64,000 bases of DNA from Seohaeicola sp024304985 (GCF_028802875.1 NZ_JARAMP010000009.1:62001-126000), one strand, 5' to 3'. Shown: positions 16,735 through 25,443, counted from the stretch's first letter. Translations and numbers: made by a program. Notes: generated by a model not told the origin, from the letters alone.

Positions 16735-16974
16735 ATGAGCACCTGCGTCTTCATCCAGCTGCGTTGCAAACCCGGCACCACCTATCAGGTCGCCGAGGAG
16801 GTCGCCCTGCGCGAGATCCATTCGGAATTGCATTCGACCAGCGGTGAGTATGACCTGCTGATGAAGGTCTATATCCCCGATGGGGCGGATGTGGGCAAAT
16901 ACATCAATGACAGCCTGCTGGATATTCCGGGGATCGAACGGTCGCTGACCACGCTGACCTTCAAGGCGTTTTGA
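16735..16974 (+). CDS. stand-alone Lrp/AsnC ligand-binding (RAM) domain protein
   Basis: This is a 79-residue protein. The start at MSTCVFIQLRC is chosen because the upstream extension to 16639 overlaps the hisB promoter side and is not family-like. The whole protein is one RAM/AsnC C-terminal alpha-beta sandwich (TYQVAEEVALREIHSELHSTSGEYDLLMKVYIPDG, IPGIERSLTTLTFKAF), with no helix-turn-helix. Such domains assemble into rings and bind amino acids. Here it may act on a full-length Lrp protein or on its own. It ends before a bidirectional terminator. Confidence 0.85.
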   Translation: MSTCVFIQLRCKPGTTYQVAEEVALREIHSELHSTSGEYDLLMKVYIPDGADVGKYINDSLLDIPGIERSLTTLTFKAF

Positions 16975-17104
16975 GGGGAGTGGAACAAGCCGTAAAGTCG
17001 CCGCCCCGTGGGGCGGGTCGGCGATCGCGCGGCGACCCGCGACCTTGAGTCCGCGTGGGGGAAGTTTGCGCGGTCAGTGTCAACCATCCCGCCATCCCAG
17101 AAAC

Positions 17105-17136
17105 AAAAAAGCCGGCCACGAGAGACCGGCTTTTTT
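17105..17136. terminator. bidirectional terminator between the RAM gene and tRNA-Gly
   Basis: AAAAAAGCCGG and its complement CCGGCTTTTTT flank a 10-base loop, giving a U-run on both strands. On the minus strand it ends tRNA-Gly (7 bases after the CCA). On the plus strand it can end the 16735 gene. The rest of the 16975-17140 stretch shows nothing further. Confidence 0.9.
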
Positions 17137-17142
17137 GATATT

Positions 17143-17217
17143 TGGAGCGGGCGAGGCGATTCGAACGCCCGACCCTAACCTTGGCAAGGTTATGCTCTAC
17201 CCCTGAGCTACGCCCGC
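17143..17217 (-). tRNA. tRNA-Gly (GCC)
   Basis: Read on the minus strand, the acceptor GCGGGCG pairs with CGCCCGC. The D-arm follows as AGCTCAGGGGTAGAGC, and the anticodon arm AACCTTGCCAAGGTT has GCC in the loop. The T-arm is CGGGC-GTTCGAAT-CGCC type, then T-CCA is encoded. The 75-base length and all conserved positions fit. Confidence 0.97.
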
Positions 17218-17330
17218 TTCCTTGGGTGAGGCGTGAGATATTAATTCTGCGCGGGACCCGCAAGAGGAAAATTGCGGCTTTGCGGAAAAACTTTCAACCA
17301 GACCCCTCAACCCCTGCAAAACAAGGGGGA

Positions 17331-17720
17331 TCAGAAGAGGGCATGGCCCAGGTTGGCCGCCCCGCCAAAGAGCAGCACCAGAAAGGTCAGCAGCGCGCCA
17401 CCGCCGCGCAGGGGCGATTTGTGGGGCAGGCTGGCCATCCCCAGCGCATGCATGATCCGCCCCAGCAGCAGCATGGCCCCCAGCGCGTGCAGCGCCAGCG
17501 CGGGGGCGCCTTGCAGTTCCGCCAGCAGGATCAGAATCAAGCCGAACGGCACATATTCGGCGAAATTGGCGTGGACCCGCATGGCGTTGGCCATGACGGG
17601 ATCGCCCTTGTCCCCGGCATAGACCTTCTGCTGCACCCTGACCCGGACGACCCAGCCACTGATCGCCAGATAAAGGAGCGCCAGACACCCGGCATAAAGT
17701 GACGTGACGACGGGGATCAT
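17331..17720 (-). CDS. MAPEG family membrane protein
   Basis: This is a 129-residue, four-helix integral membrane protein. The MAPEG pattern (membrane-associated proteins in eicosanoid and glutathione metabolism) is visible in KVYAGDKGDPVMANAMRVHANFAEYVPFGLILILLAEL, with the conserved RVHANFAEYVP segment, and in GRIMHALGM. Bacterial members are of unclear substrate, though some are glutathione transferases. Its ATG overlaps the pyruvate carboxylase stop by 4 bases (17717-17720), so it is translationally coupled downstream of pyc. Confidence 0.9.
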   Translation of the reverse strand: MIPVVTSLYAGCLALLYLAISGWVVRVRVQQKVYAGDKGDPVMANAMRVHANFAEYVPFGLILILLAELQGAPALALHALGAMLLLGRIMHALGMASLPHKSPLRGGGALLTFLVLLFGGAANLGHALF

Positions 17721-20700
17721 GCGTCGAACTCGATCAGCAAGTCCTTGGCGTCGATAGAGGCGCCGGGGGTGACATGCACCGCCTTGATCGTGGCGTCATG
17801 ATCGGCATGGATGCCGGTTTCCATCTTCATCGCCTCGATCGTCAGCAGCAGATCGCCCGCCTTGACCTTTGCCCCCACGGTGGCCGCGACACTGGCCACC
17901 ACGCCGGGCATCGGCGCGCCGATATGGGCGGGGTTGCCGGATTCGGCCTTGGGGCGCGCGGCGGTCTGGGATTTGACCAGACGGTTCGGCACGCGGATCA
18001 CGCGGGGCTGGCCGTTCAGTTCGAAAAACACCTTCACCTCGCCGTCATCGGTCGTCTCGCCCACGGCTTGCAGGCGGATTTCCAGCGTCTTGCCGGGGTC
18101 GATCTCGGCGGTGATCTCTTCGCCCGGTTCCATCCCGTAAAGATAGGTGCGGGTCGGCAGGGTGCGGACGGGGCCATAGATGCGGTGGCGGCCCATGTAA
18201 TCCAGAAACACGCGTGGATACATGAGGTAGCCGTTCAGATCCTCGTCGTCGATCTTCTTGCCTTCCAGCTGTTTTTCCAGATCGGCGCGGGTGACTTCCA
18301 GATCGACGGGCGGCAGATGCGCGCCGGGGCGGGCGGTATTGGGTGTCTCGCCCTTCAGCACCTTGGCGACCAGCGCCGGGGGAAAGCCGCCCGGCGGCTG
18401 GCCCAGATTGCCGCGCATCATGTCGATGACCGAATCCGGGAAGGCCACATCGGTGGCCGGGTCCTCGACCTGCGCGCGGGTCAGGCCCTGGCTGACCATC
18501 ATCAGGGCCATGTCGCCCACGACTTTGGACGATGGCGTGACCTTCACGATATCGCCGAACATCTGGTTCACATCCGCATAGGTGCGGGCGACCTCGGGCC
18601 ATTTCTCCTCAAGCCCGAGGCTGCGCGCCTGCGCCTTGAGGTTGGTGAACTGCCCGCCCGGCATCTCGTGCAGGTAGACTTCCGATGCGGGGGCTTGCAG
18701 CCCCGCCTCAAACGCCACGTATTGCGCGCGGACCTGCTCCCAGTAGTCGCTGATCTCGCGCACCCGCTCCATGTTCAGGCCGGTGTCGCGGGGCGTGTGG
18801 CGCAGGGCTTCCACGATGGAGCCAAGGCAGGCCTGCGACGTGCCGCCCGAAAACGCATCCATCGCCGCATCCACCGCATCCACGCCCGCATCGGCGGCGG
18901 CAAGGATCGAGGCCCCTGCGATCCCGCTGGTGTCATGGGTGTGGAAATGCACGGGGATGGTCAGCTCGTCTTTCAGCGCCTTGACCAGAACGCGCGCGGC
19001 GGCGGGTTTCAACAGCCCCGCCATGTCCTTGAGGCCAAGGACATGGGCGCCCGCCGCTTCAAGCTCTTTGGCCATGGCGACATAGTATTTCAGGTCATAT
19101 TTGGCGCGGTCGGGGTCAAGGATATCGCCGGTATAGCAGATCGTGCCTTCGCAGATCCGCTCATTCTCCAGCACGGCATCCATGGCGACGCGCATGTTTT
19201 CCGTCCAGTTCAGGCTGTCGAAGACGCGGAAGATATCCACGCCGGTTTCCGCCGCCTGGCGCACGAATTCACGCACCACATTGTCGGGGTAATTGGTATA
19301 GCCCACGCCGTTCGAGGCGCGCAGCAGCATCTGGGTCAGCAGGTTCGGCATGGCGCGGCGCAGATCGCGCAGGCGTTGCCACGGACATTCCTGCAGGAAG
19401 CGGTAGGCCACATCGAAGGTCGCGCCACCCCAGCATTCCACGCTGAACAGCTCCGGCAGATTGGCCGCATAGGTGGGCGCGACGCGGATCATGTCGATCG
19501 AGCGCATGCGGGTGGCGAGCAAGGATTGGTGCCCGTCGCGCATCGTGGTGTCGGTCAAGAGAAGGCGTTGCTGCGCCAGCATCCAGTCGGCCACGGCCTT
19601 GGGTCCGTCGCGTTCCAGCAGGGTCTTGGTGCCCTCGCGCAGCCCGCCCGGTTCGGATTTCGGCGGGCGCGGCTGGCGCGCCTCGGCGGGGGGCTTCGGG
19701 CGGCCTGCGGTTTCGGGATGCCCGTTGACGGTGATATCCGCGATATAGGTCAGGATCTTGGTCGCCCGGTCGCGCCGCTTGTGGAACTGGAACAGATCCG
19801 GCGTCTCGTCGATGAACTTGGTGTGGTATTCATTGTTCAGAAAGGTCGGGTGTTTCAGCAGGTTTTCGACAAAGGCGATGTTCGTGCTGACGCCGCGGAT
19901 ACGGAATTCGCGCAGGGCGCGGTCCATCCGGGCAATCGCCGCCTCGGGCGTCTGCGCCCATGCGGTGACCTTTTCCAGCAGGCTGTCGTAGAACCGCGTG
20001 ATGACCGCGCCGGAATAGGCGGTGCCGCCGTCCAGACGGATGCCCATGCCCGTGGCCCCGCGATAGGCGGTGATGCGGCCATAGTCGGGGATGAAGTTGT
20101 TCTGCGGGTCTTCGGTCGTGATCCGGGTTTGCAGCGCGTGGCCGTTCAGGCGGATATCGGCCTGCGCGGCCATGCCGGTGGCCTCGGCCAGTGTCTTGCC
20201 CTCGGCGATCTTGATCTGGGCCTGAACGATGTCGATACCCGTCACCGCCTCGGTCACGGTATGTTCGACCTGCACGCGGGGGTTCACCTCGATGAAGTAG
20301 AATTTGTCATCGGCCATATCCATCAGGAATTCGACCGTGCCCGCACATTCGTAATTCACATGGGCGCAGATGCGGCGACCGAGTTCGCACAACTCCTCGC
20401 GCTGGGCTTGCGTCAGATAGGGGGCAGGGGCGCGTTCCACGACCTTCTGGTTGCGACGCTGGACGGAACAGTCGCGTTCCCACAGGTGGTAGATCTCGCC
20501 GTGCTTGTCGCCAAGGATCTGCACCTCGACGTGCCGCGCCTTGAGGATCATCTTTTCCAGATAGCCCTCGCCATTGCCGAAGGCGGCCTCGGCCTCGCGC
20601 CGGCCTTCCATGACCTTCTCGGCCAGTTCCTTTTCACTGTAGACGGGCCGCATCCCGCGCCCGCCGCCGCCCCAGCTGGCCTTGAGCATCAGGGGATAAC

Positions 20701-21163
20701 CGACCTGCGCCGCCTCGGCGCGGATCGCCTCCATATCGTCGCCCAGCACTTCCGTCGCGGGGATGACGGGAACACCTGCCTCCATCGCCACGCGCCGCGC
20801 GCTGGCCTTGTCACCCAGGGCGCGCATGGTTTCCGCCTTGGGGCCGATGAAGGTGATGCCGTTGGCGACACAGGCATCCACGAAATCGGGGTTTTCGGAC
20901 AACAGGCCATAGCCCGGATGGATCGCATCCGCGCCAGACAGCTTGGCCACGCGGATGATCTCTTCAATGCTCAGATAGGCGGCGACTGGCCCCAACCCCT
21001 CGCCGATGCGATAGGCCTCGTCGGCCTTGAAGCGGTGCAGGCTGAGCTTGTCCTCTTCGGCAAAGACGGCGACGGTCCGTTTGCCCAATTCGTTGGCGGC
21101 GCGCATCACGCGGATCGCGATTTCGCCCCGGTTTGCGATGAGGATCTTCTTGAACTCGGCCAT
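17717..21163 (-). CDS. pyc: pyruvate carboxylase
   Basis: This is a 1148-residue single-chain enzyme that makes oxaloacetate from pyruvate, bicarbonate and ATP for anaplerosis. Domains in order are biotin carboxylase (from FKKILIANRGEIAIRV, ATP-grasp loop SWGGGGRGMRPV, VEFLMD, RVQVEHTVTE), carboxyltransferase (LLTDTTMRDGHQSLLATRMR, CWGGATFDVAYRFL, then a metal-site HFHTHDTSG), the allosteric/tetramerisation stretch, and the C-terminal biotinyl domain with EAMKMETG, the modified Lys being about K1113. The domain lengths are typical. The MAPEG gene overlaps its end. The region upstream holds a CTGCAA-GAA-TTGCAG operator-like palindrome. Confidence 0.97.
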   Translation of the reverse strand: MAEFKKILIANRGEIAIRVMRAANELGKRTVAVFAEEDKLSLHRFKADEAYRIGEGLGPVAAYLSIEEIIRVAKLSGADAIHPGYGLLSENPDFVDACVANGITFIGPKAETMRALGDKASARRVAMEAGVPVIPATEVLGDDMEAIRAEAAQVGYPLMLKASWGGGGRGMRPVYSEKELAEKVMEGRREAEAAFGNGEGYLEKMILKARHVEVQILGDKHGEIYHLWERDCSVQRRNQKVVERAPAPYLTQAQREELCELGRRICAHVNYECAGTVEFLMDMADDKFYFIEVNPRVQVEHTVTEAVTGIDIVQAQIKIAEGKTLAEATGMAAQADIRLNGHALQTRITTEDPQNNFIPDYGRITAYRGATGMGIRLDGGTAYSGAVITRFYDSLLEKVTAWAQTPEAAIARMDRALREFRIRGVSTNIAFVENLLKHPTFLNNEYHTKFIDETPDLFQFHKRRDRATKILTYIADITVNGHPETAGRPKPPAEARQPRPPKSEPGGLREGTKTLLERDGPKAVADWMLAQQRLLLTDTTMRDGHQSLLATRMRSIDMIRVAPTYAANLPELFSVECWGGATFDVAYRFLQECPWQRLRDLRRAMPNLLTQMLLRASNGVGYTNYPDNVVREFVRQAAETGVDIFRVFDSLNWTENMRVAMDAVLENERICEGTICYTGDILDPDRAKYDLKYYVAMAKELEAAGAHVLGLKDMAGLLKPAAARVLVKALKDELTIPVHFHTHDTSGIAGASILAAADAGVDAVDAAMDAFSGGTSQACLGSIVEALRHTPRDTGLNMERVREISDYWEQVRAQYVAFEAGLQAPASEVYLHEMPGGQFTNLKAQARSLGLEEKWPEVARTYADVNQMFGDIVKVTPSSKVVGDMALMMVSQGLTRAQVEDPATDVAFPDSVIDMMRGNLGQPPGGFPPALVAKVLKGETPNTARPGAHLPPVDLEVTRADLEKQLEGKKIDDEDLNGYLMYPRVFLDYMGRHRIYGPVRTLPTRTYLYGMEPGEEITAEIDPGKTLEIRLQAVGETTDDGEVKVFFELNGQPRVIRVPNRLVKSQTAARPKAESGNPAHIGAPMPGVVASVAATVGAKVKAGDLLLTIEAMKMETGIHADHDATIKAVHVTPGASIDAKDLLIEFDA

Positions 21164-21276
21164 GGCCTGCTCCTTGCTAGGGTCGCGGTCCGGGACGCCG
21201 GTCCGCTATCGGATAGCTATGCGTAGCGTCACGCCGCACTGCAGCGCAAGTGCGGGCGTCATGTGTTTGTAACATT

Positions 21277-21291
21277 CTGCAAGAATTGCAG
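21277..21291. promoter_or_regulatory. operator-like palindrome upstream of pyc
   Basis: CTGCAA-GAA-TTGCAG is a perfect inverted repeat with a 3-base spacer, 114 bases before the pyc start and 37 bases from the end of the lldD-like gene. TTGCAA-type half-sites recall ScfR- and LacI-family operators of carbon-metabolism genes; which protein binds is unknown. Confidence 0.4.
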
Positions 21292-21327
21292 GGCGGGCAA
21301 GCGTGACAAGGTTTGCCACAAGCAGGA

Positions 21328-22473
21328 TCACCCCGGCATCACCCGTGCGGGCAGGTCGCGCAGGCTGTGGGTGCCAAGCTGTCCCATGTTGGAGGCGATG
21401 TCCTTTTTCAGCATCTCGATCAGATGGGCGGGACCGGCTTCACCCAATGCCCCCAGCGCATAGTGCCACGGCCGCCCCATCATCACGAAATCCGCGCCCA
21501 AGGCGATGGCGCGCAGGATGTCCAGACCGCCCTCGATCCCGCTGTCGAAGATCACCGGCAGGCGCGTGGCCGCCCGGATCGCGGGCAGCATGGAAATGGT
21601 CGAGGGCGCGCCGTCGAATTGCCGTCCCGCATGGTTGCTGACCCAGATCGCATCCGCGCCTGCGGCCTCAAGCCCCGGCACATCGCGCGCATCCAGCACG
21701 CCCTTGACGATCAAGGGGCCGTCCCAGCCGTCCCGCAGCGCCTTGAGATACTCCATATCCGGCGAGGTGCGCAGCATGTAGCCCGCGTGTTCCGTCGAAC
21801 TCAGCCCCGTCAATTGCCCGGCATAGCCGTCGATCAGACGCATCCGGGGCATGCCCAGCCGCGCCGTGCCCATGGCCCATGCCGGGCAGCGCGCCACCTG
21901 CGCCAAGAGGCGCGGCGTCAGGCGGGGCGGCGAGGTGAGGCCGGACCGTGTCTGCCGTTCACGACGGCTGGCCACCGGCACGTCCACGGTCAGGACCAGC
22001 GCCGAAAACCCCGCATCGCGGGCGCGTTTGAGCATATCAGCGCGGATATCGGGGTCACGCGGCGGGTAGATCTGGAACCAGCCATTGCCATCCAGATGGG
22101 GTCCCACCTCCTCGGGCGTGCGGCTGGCGACGGTGGACAGACCGTAGGGCAACCCCGCCTTGGTCGCGTTCCGCGCCAGGATCCGCTCGGCATCCGGCCA
22201 GAACAGGCCCGACATGCCCACGGGGCTGACGCCGAAGGGCAGGGCGTGGGTCTTGCCGAACAGATTGACCGACATATCCGGCTGGAATTCGCCATGCAGG
22301 ATCGAGGGCATCAAGAGCACCCGGTCCAGATCCTCGCGGTTGCGGTGCAAGACGGATTCGCTGCCCGTCGCGCTGTCGAGATATTCAAAGACGAACCACG
22401 GCATCCGGCGGCGTGCCTGTGCCTTGAGGTCGGAAAGGGCGGGGTAGCGTTGAAACAGATCCATGGCGCGCAT
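21328..22473 (-). CDS. lldD: FMN-dependent alpha-hydroxy acid dehydrogenase (L-lactate type)
   Basis: This is a 381-residue (beta/alpha)8 flavoenzyme. An alternative start at 22464 (MDLFQRYP) is equally possible; neither has a strong ribosome-binding site. Family motifs are VSPVGMSGLFWPDAE, WFQIYPPRDPDIRADM, LVLTVDVPVASRRERQTRSG, the active-site SNHAGRQFDGAPST (catalytic His and Arg kept; the family usually has SNHGGRQLD) and the FMN-phosphate loop DSGIEGGLDILRAIALGADFVMMGRP. Oxidation of L-lactate or a similar 2-hydroxy acid is likely, feeding pyruvate to the adjacent pyc. It is divergent from the PcrA-like helicase. Confidence 0.85.
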   Translation of the reverse strand: MRAMDLFQRYPALSDLKAQARRRMPWFVFEYLDSATGSESVLHRNREDLDRVLLMPSILHGEFQPDMSVNLFGKTHALPFGVSPVGMSGLFWPDAERILARNATKAGLPYGLSTVASRTPEEVGPHLDGNGWFQIYPPRDPDIRADMLKRARDAGFSALVLTVDVPVASRRERQTRSGLTSPPRLTPRLLAQVARCPAWAMGTARLGMPRMRLIDGYAGQLTGLSSTEHAGYMLRTSPDMEYLKALRDGWDGPLIVKGVLDARDVPGLEAAGADAIWVSNHAGRQFDGAPSTISMLPAIRAATRLPVIFDSGIEGGLDILRAIALGADFVMMGRPWHYALGALGEAGPAHLIEMLKKDIASNMGQLGTHSLRDLPARVMPG

Positions 22474-22599
22474 TTGCGTGACCCGCCCGTGATTTGTCCA
22501 GAACCCTGCGCGGCAAAAGCGGGGGGTTGCGAAAATATCGATGGAACAGATCAAGAACTTCTCTTTCACATGACGCGCGGGCGCGCTAGGATCAGGGGC

Positions 22600-24969
22600 A
22601 TGGACCAGTTTGATGACATGCCCGCCAGCCCGACGATCCCGCTTTCTGCCCGCGCCATGGCTGCGCGGCCCGTGGCCCCCTATCTGGACGGCCTGAACCC
22701 GGCGCAGCGTGCGGCGGTCGAGGCGCTGGATGGCCCCGTCCTGATGCTGGCGGGGGCCGGCACCGGCAAGACCAAGGCCCTGACCGCGCGGATCGTGCAT
22801 CTGATGACCCAAGGGCGCGCGCGTCCCGATCAAATCCTGGCCGTGACCTTCACCAACAAGGCCGCGCGCGAGATGAAGAACCGCGTGGGCAGCATGCTGG
22901 GCCAGCAGGTCGAGGGGATGCCGTGGCTGGGCACCTTCCATTCGGTCTGCGTCAAGCTGCTGCGCCGTCACGCCGAACTGGTGGGGCTGAAATCCAACTT
23001 CACGATTCTGGACACGGACGATCAGATCCGCCTTCTGAAGCAGTTGATCGCGGCGACGAACATTGACGACAAGCGCTGGCCTGCGCGGATGCTGGCGGGG
23101 ATCATCGACAACTGGAAGAACCGCGCCTGGACGCCCGAAAAGGTGCCCGCGGGCGAGGCGGGGGCCTATAACAACCGCGGGATGGAGCTTTATGCGGCCT
23201 ATCAGACCCGGCTGCGCGAGCTGAACGCCGTCGATTTCGGCGATCTGCTGCTGCATATGGTCCATATCTTCCAGACGCATGAGGATGTGCTGGAACAATA
23301 CCGCACCCGCTTTCGCTATATTCTTGTGGACGAGTATCAGGATACCAACGTCGCCCAATACATGTGGCTGCGGCTCTTGGCGGGGGGGCATCGCAACATC
23401 TGCTGCGTGGGGGATGACGATCAGTCCATCTATGGCTGGCGCGGGGCGGAAGTGGGCAACATCCTGCGGTTCGAGACGGATTTTCCCGGTGCCAAGGTGG
23501 TGCGGCTGGAACAGAATTACCGCTCGACCCCGCATATCCTTGCTGCCGCGTCCGGCGTGATCGCGGGCAATCAGGGACGGCTGGGCAAGTCGCTGTGGAC
23601 CGAGGAAGAACATGGCGAGAAAGTCCGCCTGATCGGCCATTGGGACGGCGAGGAAGAGGCCCGCTGGATTGGCGAGGAGATCGAGGCGCTGCAACGCGGC
23701 ACACGCGGGATGCGGCAATATTCGTTGGATGAAATGGCGATATTGGTGCGCGCCAGCCACCAGATGCGGGCGTTCGAGGATCGTTTCCTGACTATCGGCC
23801 TGCCCTATCGCGTGATCGGCGGCCCCCGTTTTTATGAGCGGTTGGAGATCCGCGATGCGATGGCCTATTTCCGCGTCGTGACCTCGCCCGCCGATGATCT
23901 GGCCTTCGAGCGGATCATGAACACGCCCAAGCGGGGCTTGGGTGACAAGGCGATGCAGACCGTGCAGCGCATCGCGCGCGAGAATGGTGTGCCTCTTGTT
24001 CAGGGCGCGCAGATTGCCGTGGGTGACAAGGCCATCACGGGCAAGGGGGCGGCGGCGCTGGGCCAGTTGGTGACGGATATCGCGCGCTGGGGCCGGATGG
24101 CGGGGGATGCGGATATCTCTCATGTCGAACTGGCCGAGATGATTTTGGACGAGAGCGGCTATACCGGCATGTGGCAGGCCGACAAGACGCCCGAGGGACC
24201 GGGGCGGCTGGAAAACCTCAAGGAACTGGTCAAGGCGCTGGAGCAATTCGAAAACCTGCAAGGGTTTCTGGAGCATGTCAGCCTGATCATGGACAACGAA
24301 TCCTCGGAAGAAGGGGCCAAGGTCAGCATCATGACGCTGCACGCGGCCAAGGGTCTGGAATTTCCGGCCGTGTTCCTGCCGGGATGGGAGGATGGGCTTT
24401 TCCCCTCGCAACGCTCGATGGATGAGAGCGGCACCAAGGGGCTGGAGGAGGAACGGCGGCTGGCTTACGTGGGGATCACGCGGGCCGAGGAACTCTGCAC
24501 GATATCCTTTGCAGGCAACCGGCGGGTGTTCGGGCAATGGCAATCCGCGCTGCCCTCGCGCTTTATCGACGAATTGCCCGCCGAGCATGTGGATGTTCTG
24601 ACGCCGCCCGGCCTATATGGCGGCGGATATGGCGCGGCGGGGATGGGCGGTTTCGGGGCTGGCGCGCCCTCTTCAGGGATCGAGGCGCGGGTGGCCGAGG
24701 CGAATGTCTACAATTCGCCCGGCTGGAAACGCCTGCAAAGCCGCGCGGCGCAGCGCCCTGTCAGCCAACCCAGCGAGGCGCGCGATACCGTGATCGACAT
24801 GCAGGCGGTCAGCGCCCATACGATGGGCGAGCGGGTGTTCCACCAGAAATTCGGCTATGGCACCATCATCGGCATCGAAGGCGACAAACTGGAGATCGAC
24901 TTCGAGAAGGCCGGCGCGAAAAAGGTTGTCGCGCGCTTCATCACCGGGGCGGATGATATCCCGTTCTGA
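22600..24969 (+). CDS. UvrD/PcrA-family ATP-dependent DNA helicase
   Basis: This is a 789-residue superfamily 1A helicase that starts at MDQFDDMPASP; the long frame upstream is antisense to lldD. Motif I is GAGTGKTK at 52-59, motif Ia is VTFTNKAAREMKNR, Walker B is ILVDEYQDTN, and motif III (CVGDDDQSIYGWRGA), IV (LEQNYRST) and VI (AYVGITRAEE) are all present. The C-terminal 50 residues (GERVFHQKFGYGTIIGIEGDKLEIDFEKAGAKKVVARFI) are the PcrA tail that contacts RNA polymerase. This supports a repair or transcription-replication conflict role. Its stop is convergent with the CcsR-like RNA array. Confidence 0.93.
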   Translation: MDQFDDMPASPTIPLSARAMAARPVAPYLDGLNPAQRAAVEALDGPVLMLAGAGTGKTKALTARIVHLMTQGRARPDQILAVTFTNKAAREMKNRVGSMLGQQVEGMPWLGTFHSVCVKLLRRHAELVGLKSNFTILDTDDQIRLLKQLIAATNIDDKRWPARMLAGIIDNWKNRAWTPEKVPAGEAGAYNNRGMELYAAYQTRLRELNAVDFGDLLLHMVHIFQTHEDVLEQYRTRFRYILVDEYQDTNVAQYMWLRLLAGGHRNICCVGDDDQSIYGWRGAEVGNILRFETDFPGAKVVRLEQNYRSTPHILAAASGVIAGNQGRLGKSLWTEEEHGEKVRLIGHWDGEEEARWIGEEIEALQRGTRGMRQYSLDEMAILVRASHQMRAFEDRFLTIGLPYRVIGGPRFYERLEIRDAMAYFRVVTSPADDLAFERIMNTPKRGLGDKAMQTVQRIARENGVPLVQGAQIAVGDKAITGKGAAALGQLVTDIARWGRMAGDADISHVELAEMILDESGYTGMWQADKTPEGPGRLENLKELVKALEQFENLQGFLEHVSLIMDNESSEEGAKVSIMTLHAAKGLEFPAVFLPGWEDGLFPSQRSMDESGTKGLEEERRLAYVGITRAEELCTISFAGNRRVFGQWQSALPSRFIDELPAEHVDVLTPPGLYGGGYGAAGMGGFGAGAPSSGIEARVAEANVYNSPGWKRLQSRAAQRPVSQPSEARDTVIDMQAVSAHTMGERVFHQKFGYGTIIGIEGDKLEIDFEKAGAKKVVARFITGADDIPF

Positions 24970-25078
24970 CGGGTTCCATTAACGCAGCCACCCAGACCCC
25001 CGCGCGTCCCGCGCCGGGGTGATGACGCTTTGCGCCCGTCTTGTCCTGATCTGAAGCACACCCCACTGAAACGCAAAA

Positions 25079-25156
25079 CGGCGACACCCAGGGAGGAGGA
25101 GGGGGTGTCGCCGCTCTTGCAACGTGGCCCTCAGGGAGGAGGAGGAGAGCCAGCGT
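25079..25156 (-). ncRNA. CcsR-like two-hairpin RNA, copy 4 (distal)
   Basis: This is the fourth doublet on the minus strand counted from the DUF1127 gene. Two hairpins (25122-25156 and 25079-25113) each display CTCCTCCTCCCTG in the loop. The stem of the last is perfect (CGGTGTCG-type, 10 pairs), while the other has a bulge. The loop can mimic the 16S anti-Shine-Dalgarno end. A GC-rich hairpin at about 25000-25020 lies further along the same strand and may end the unit, though it has no U-run. Confidence 0.75.
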
Positions 25157-25168
25157 ATGGGCCAAGGC

Positions 25169-25248
25169 GCGACGGTATCCAGGGAGGAGGAGAAGATACC
25201 GTCGCTCTTGCATACGAAGACCTCAGGGAGGAGGAGAGAAGCCTTCGC
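25169..25248 (-). ncRNA. CcsR-like two-hairpin RNA, copy 3
   Basis: Two hairpins (25214-25248 and 25169-25205) each carry CTCCTCCTCCCTG in the loop. The 25169 stem pairs 11 of 11. The 25214 stem has two A-C mismatches on the plus strand, both of which are G-U pairs on the minus strand. The linker between the two hairpins reads GCAAGAGC on the minus strand, as in copies 2 and 4. Confidence 0.78.
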
Positions 25249-25262
25249 AATCTTTTCAAGAG

Positions 25263-25343
25263 GCGGCGACACCCAGGGAGGAGGAGAAGGTGCCGCCGCT
25301 CTTGCCAACGAAAGACCTCAGGGAGGAGGAGGAAGTCTTCCGT
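25263..25343 (-). ncRNA. CcsR-like two-hairpin RNA, copy 2
   Basis: Hairpins 25308-25343 and 25263-25299 each have a CTCCTCCTCCCTG loop. Each stem has one plus-strand A-C mismatch, and both become G-U on the minus strand. An A/U-rich spacer (minus: CTTGAAAAGATT) separates it from copy 3 and is a plausible RNase E cut region. Confidence 0.78.
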
Positions 25344-25357
25344 ATTCTGTTTAAGGT

Positions 25358-25434
25358 GCGGCGACATCCAGGGAGGAGGAGCGGATGCCGCCGCAAGTTC
25401 ACAGATGACCCAGGGAGGAGGAGAGGGCCATCTG
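25358..25434 (-). ncRNA. CcsR-like two-hairpin RNA, copy 1 (proximal to DUF1127 gene)
   Basis: Hairpins 25402-25434 and 25358-25394 both display CTCCTCCTCCCTG. Each stem holds one A-C pair on the plus strand that is G-U on the minus strand. The unit begins 10 bases after the DUF1127 stop codon, so processing from the DUF1127 mRNA is expected, as known for CcsR1-4 in Rhodobacter sphaeroides. The linker differs from copies 2-4. Confidence 0.78.
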
Positions 25435-25443
25435 ATCCCGATG

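Noticed and set aside
17774..21226. 1150-residue plus-strand ORF antisense to pyruvate carboxylase
   Set aside because: It mirrors a well-conserved gene in GC-rich DNA, its composition is His/Gly/Arg-rich with no domain, and it has no ribosome-binding site or homologous motif.
22474..24588. long minus-strand extension of the lactate-type dehydrogenase frame
   Set aside because: It runs antisense through the helicase gene. Only the part from 22473 downwards has dehydrogenase motifs.
25089..25423. CRISPR-like look of eight regularly spaced 13-base repeats
   Set aside because: The repeat is only 13 bases, the spacers pair with each other as stems, no leader or cas genes are near, and position and DUF1127 synteny fit CcsR RNAs.
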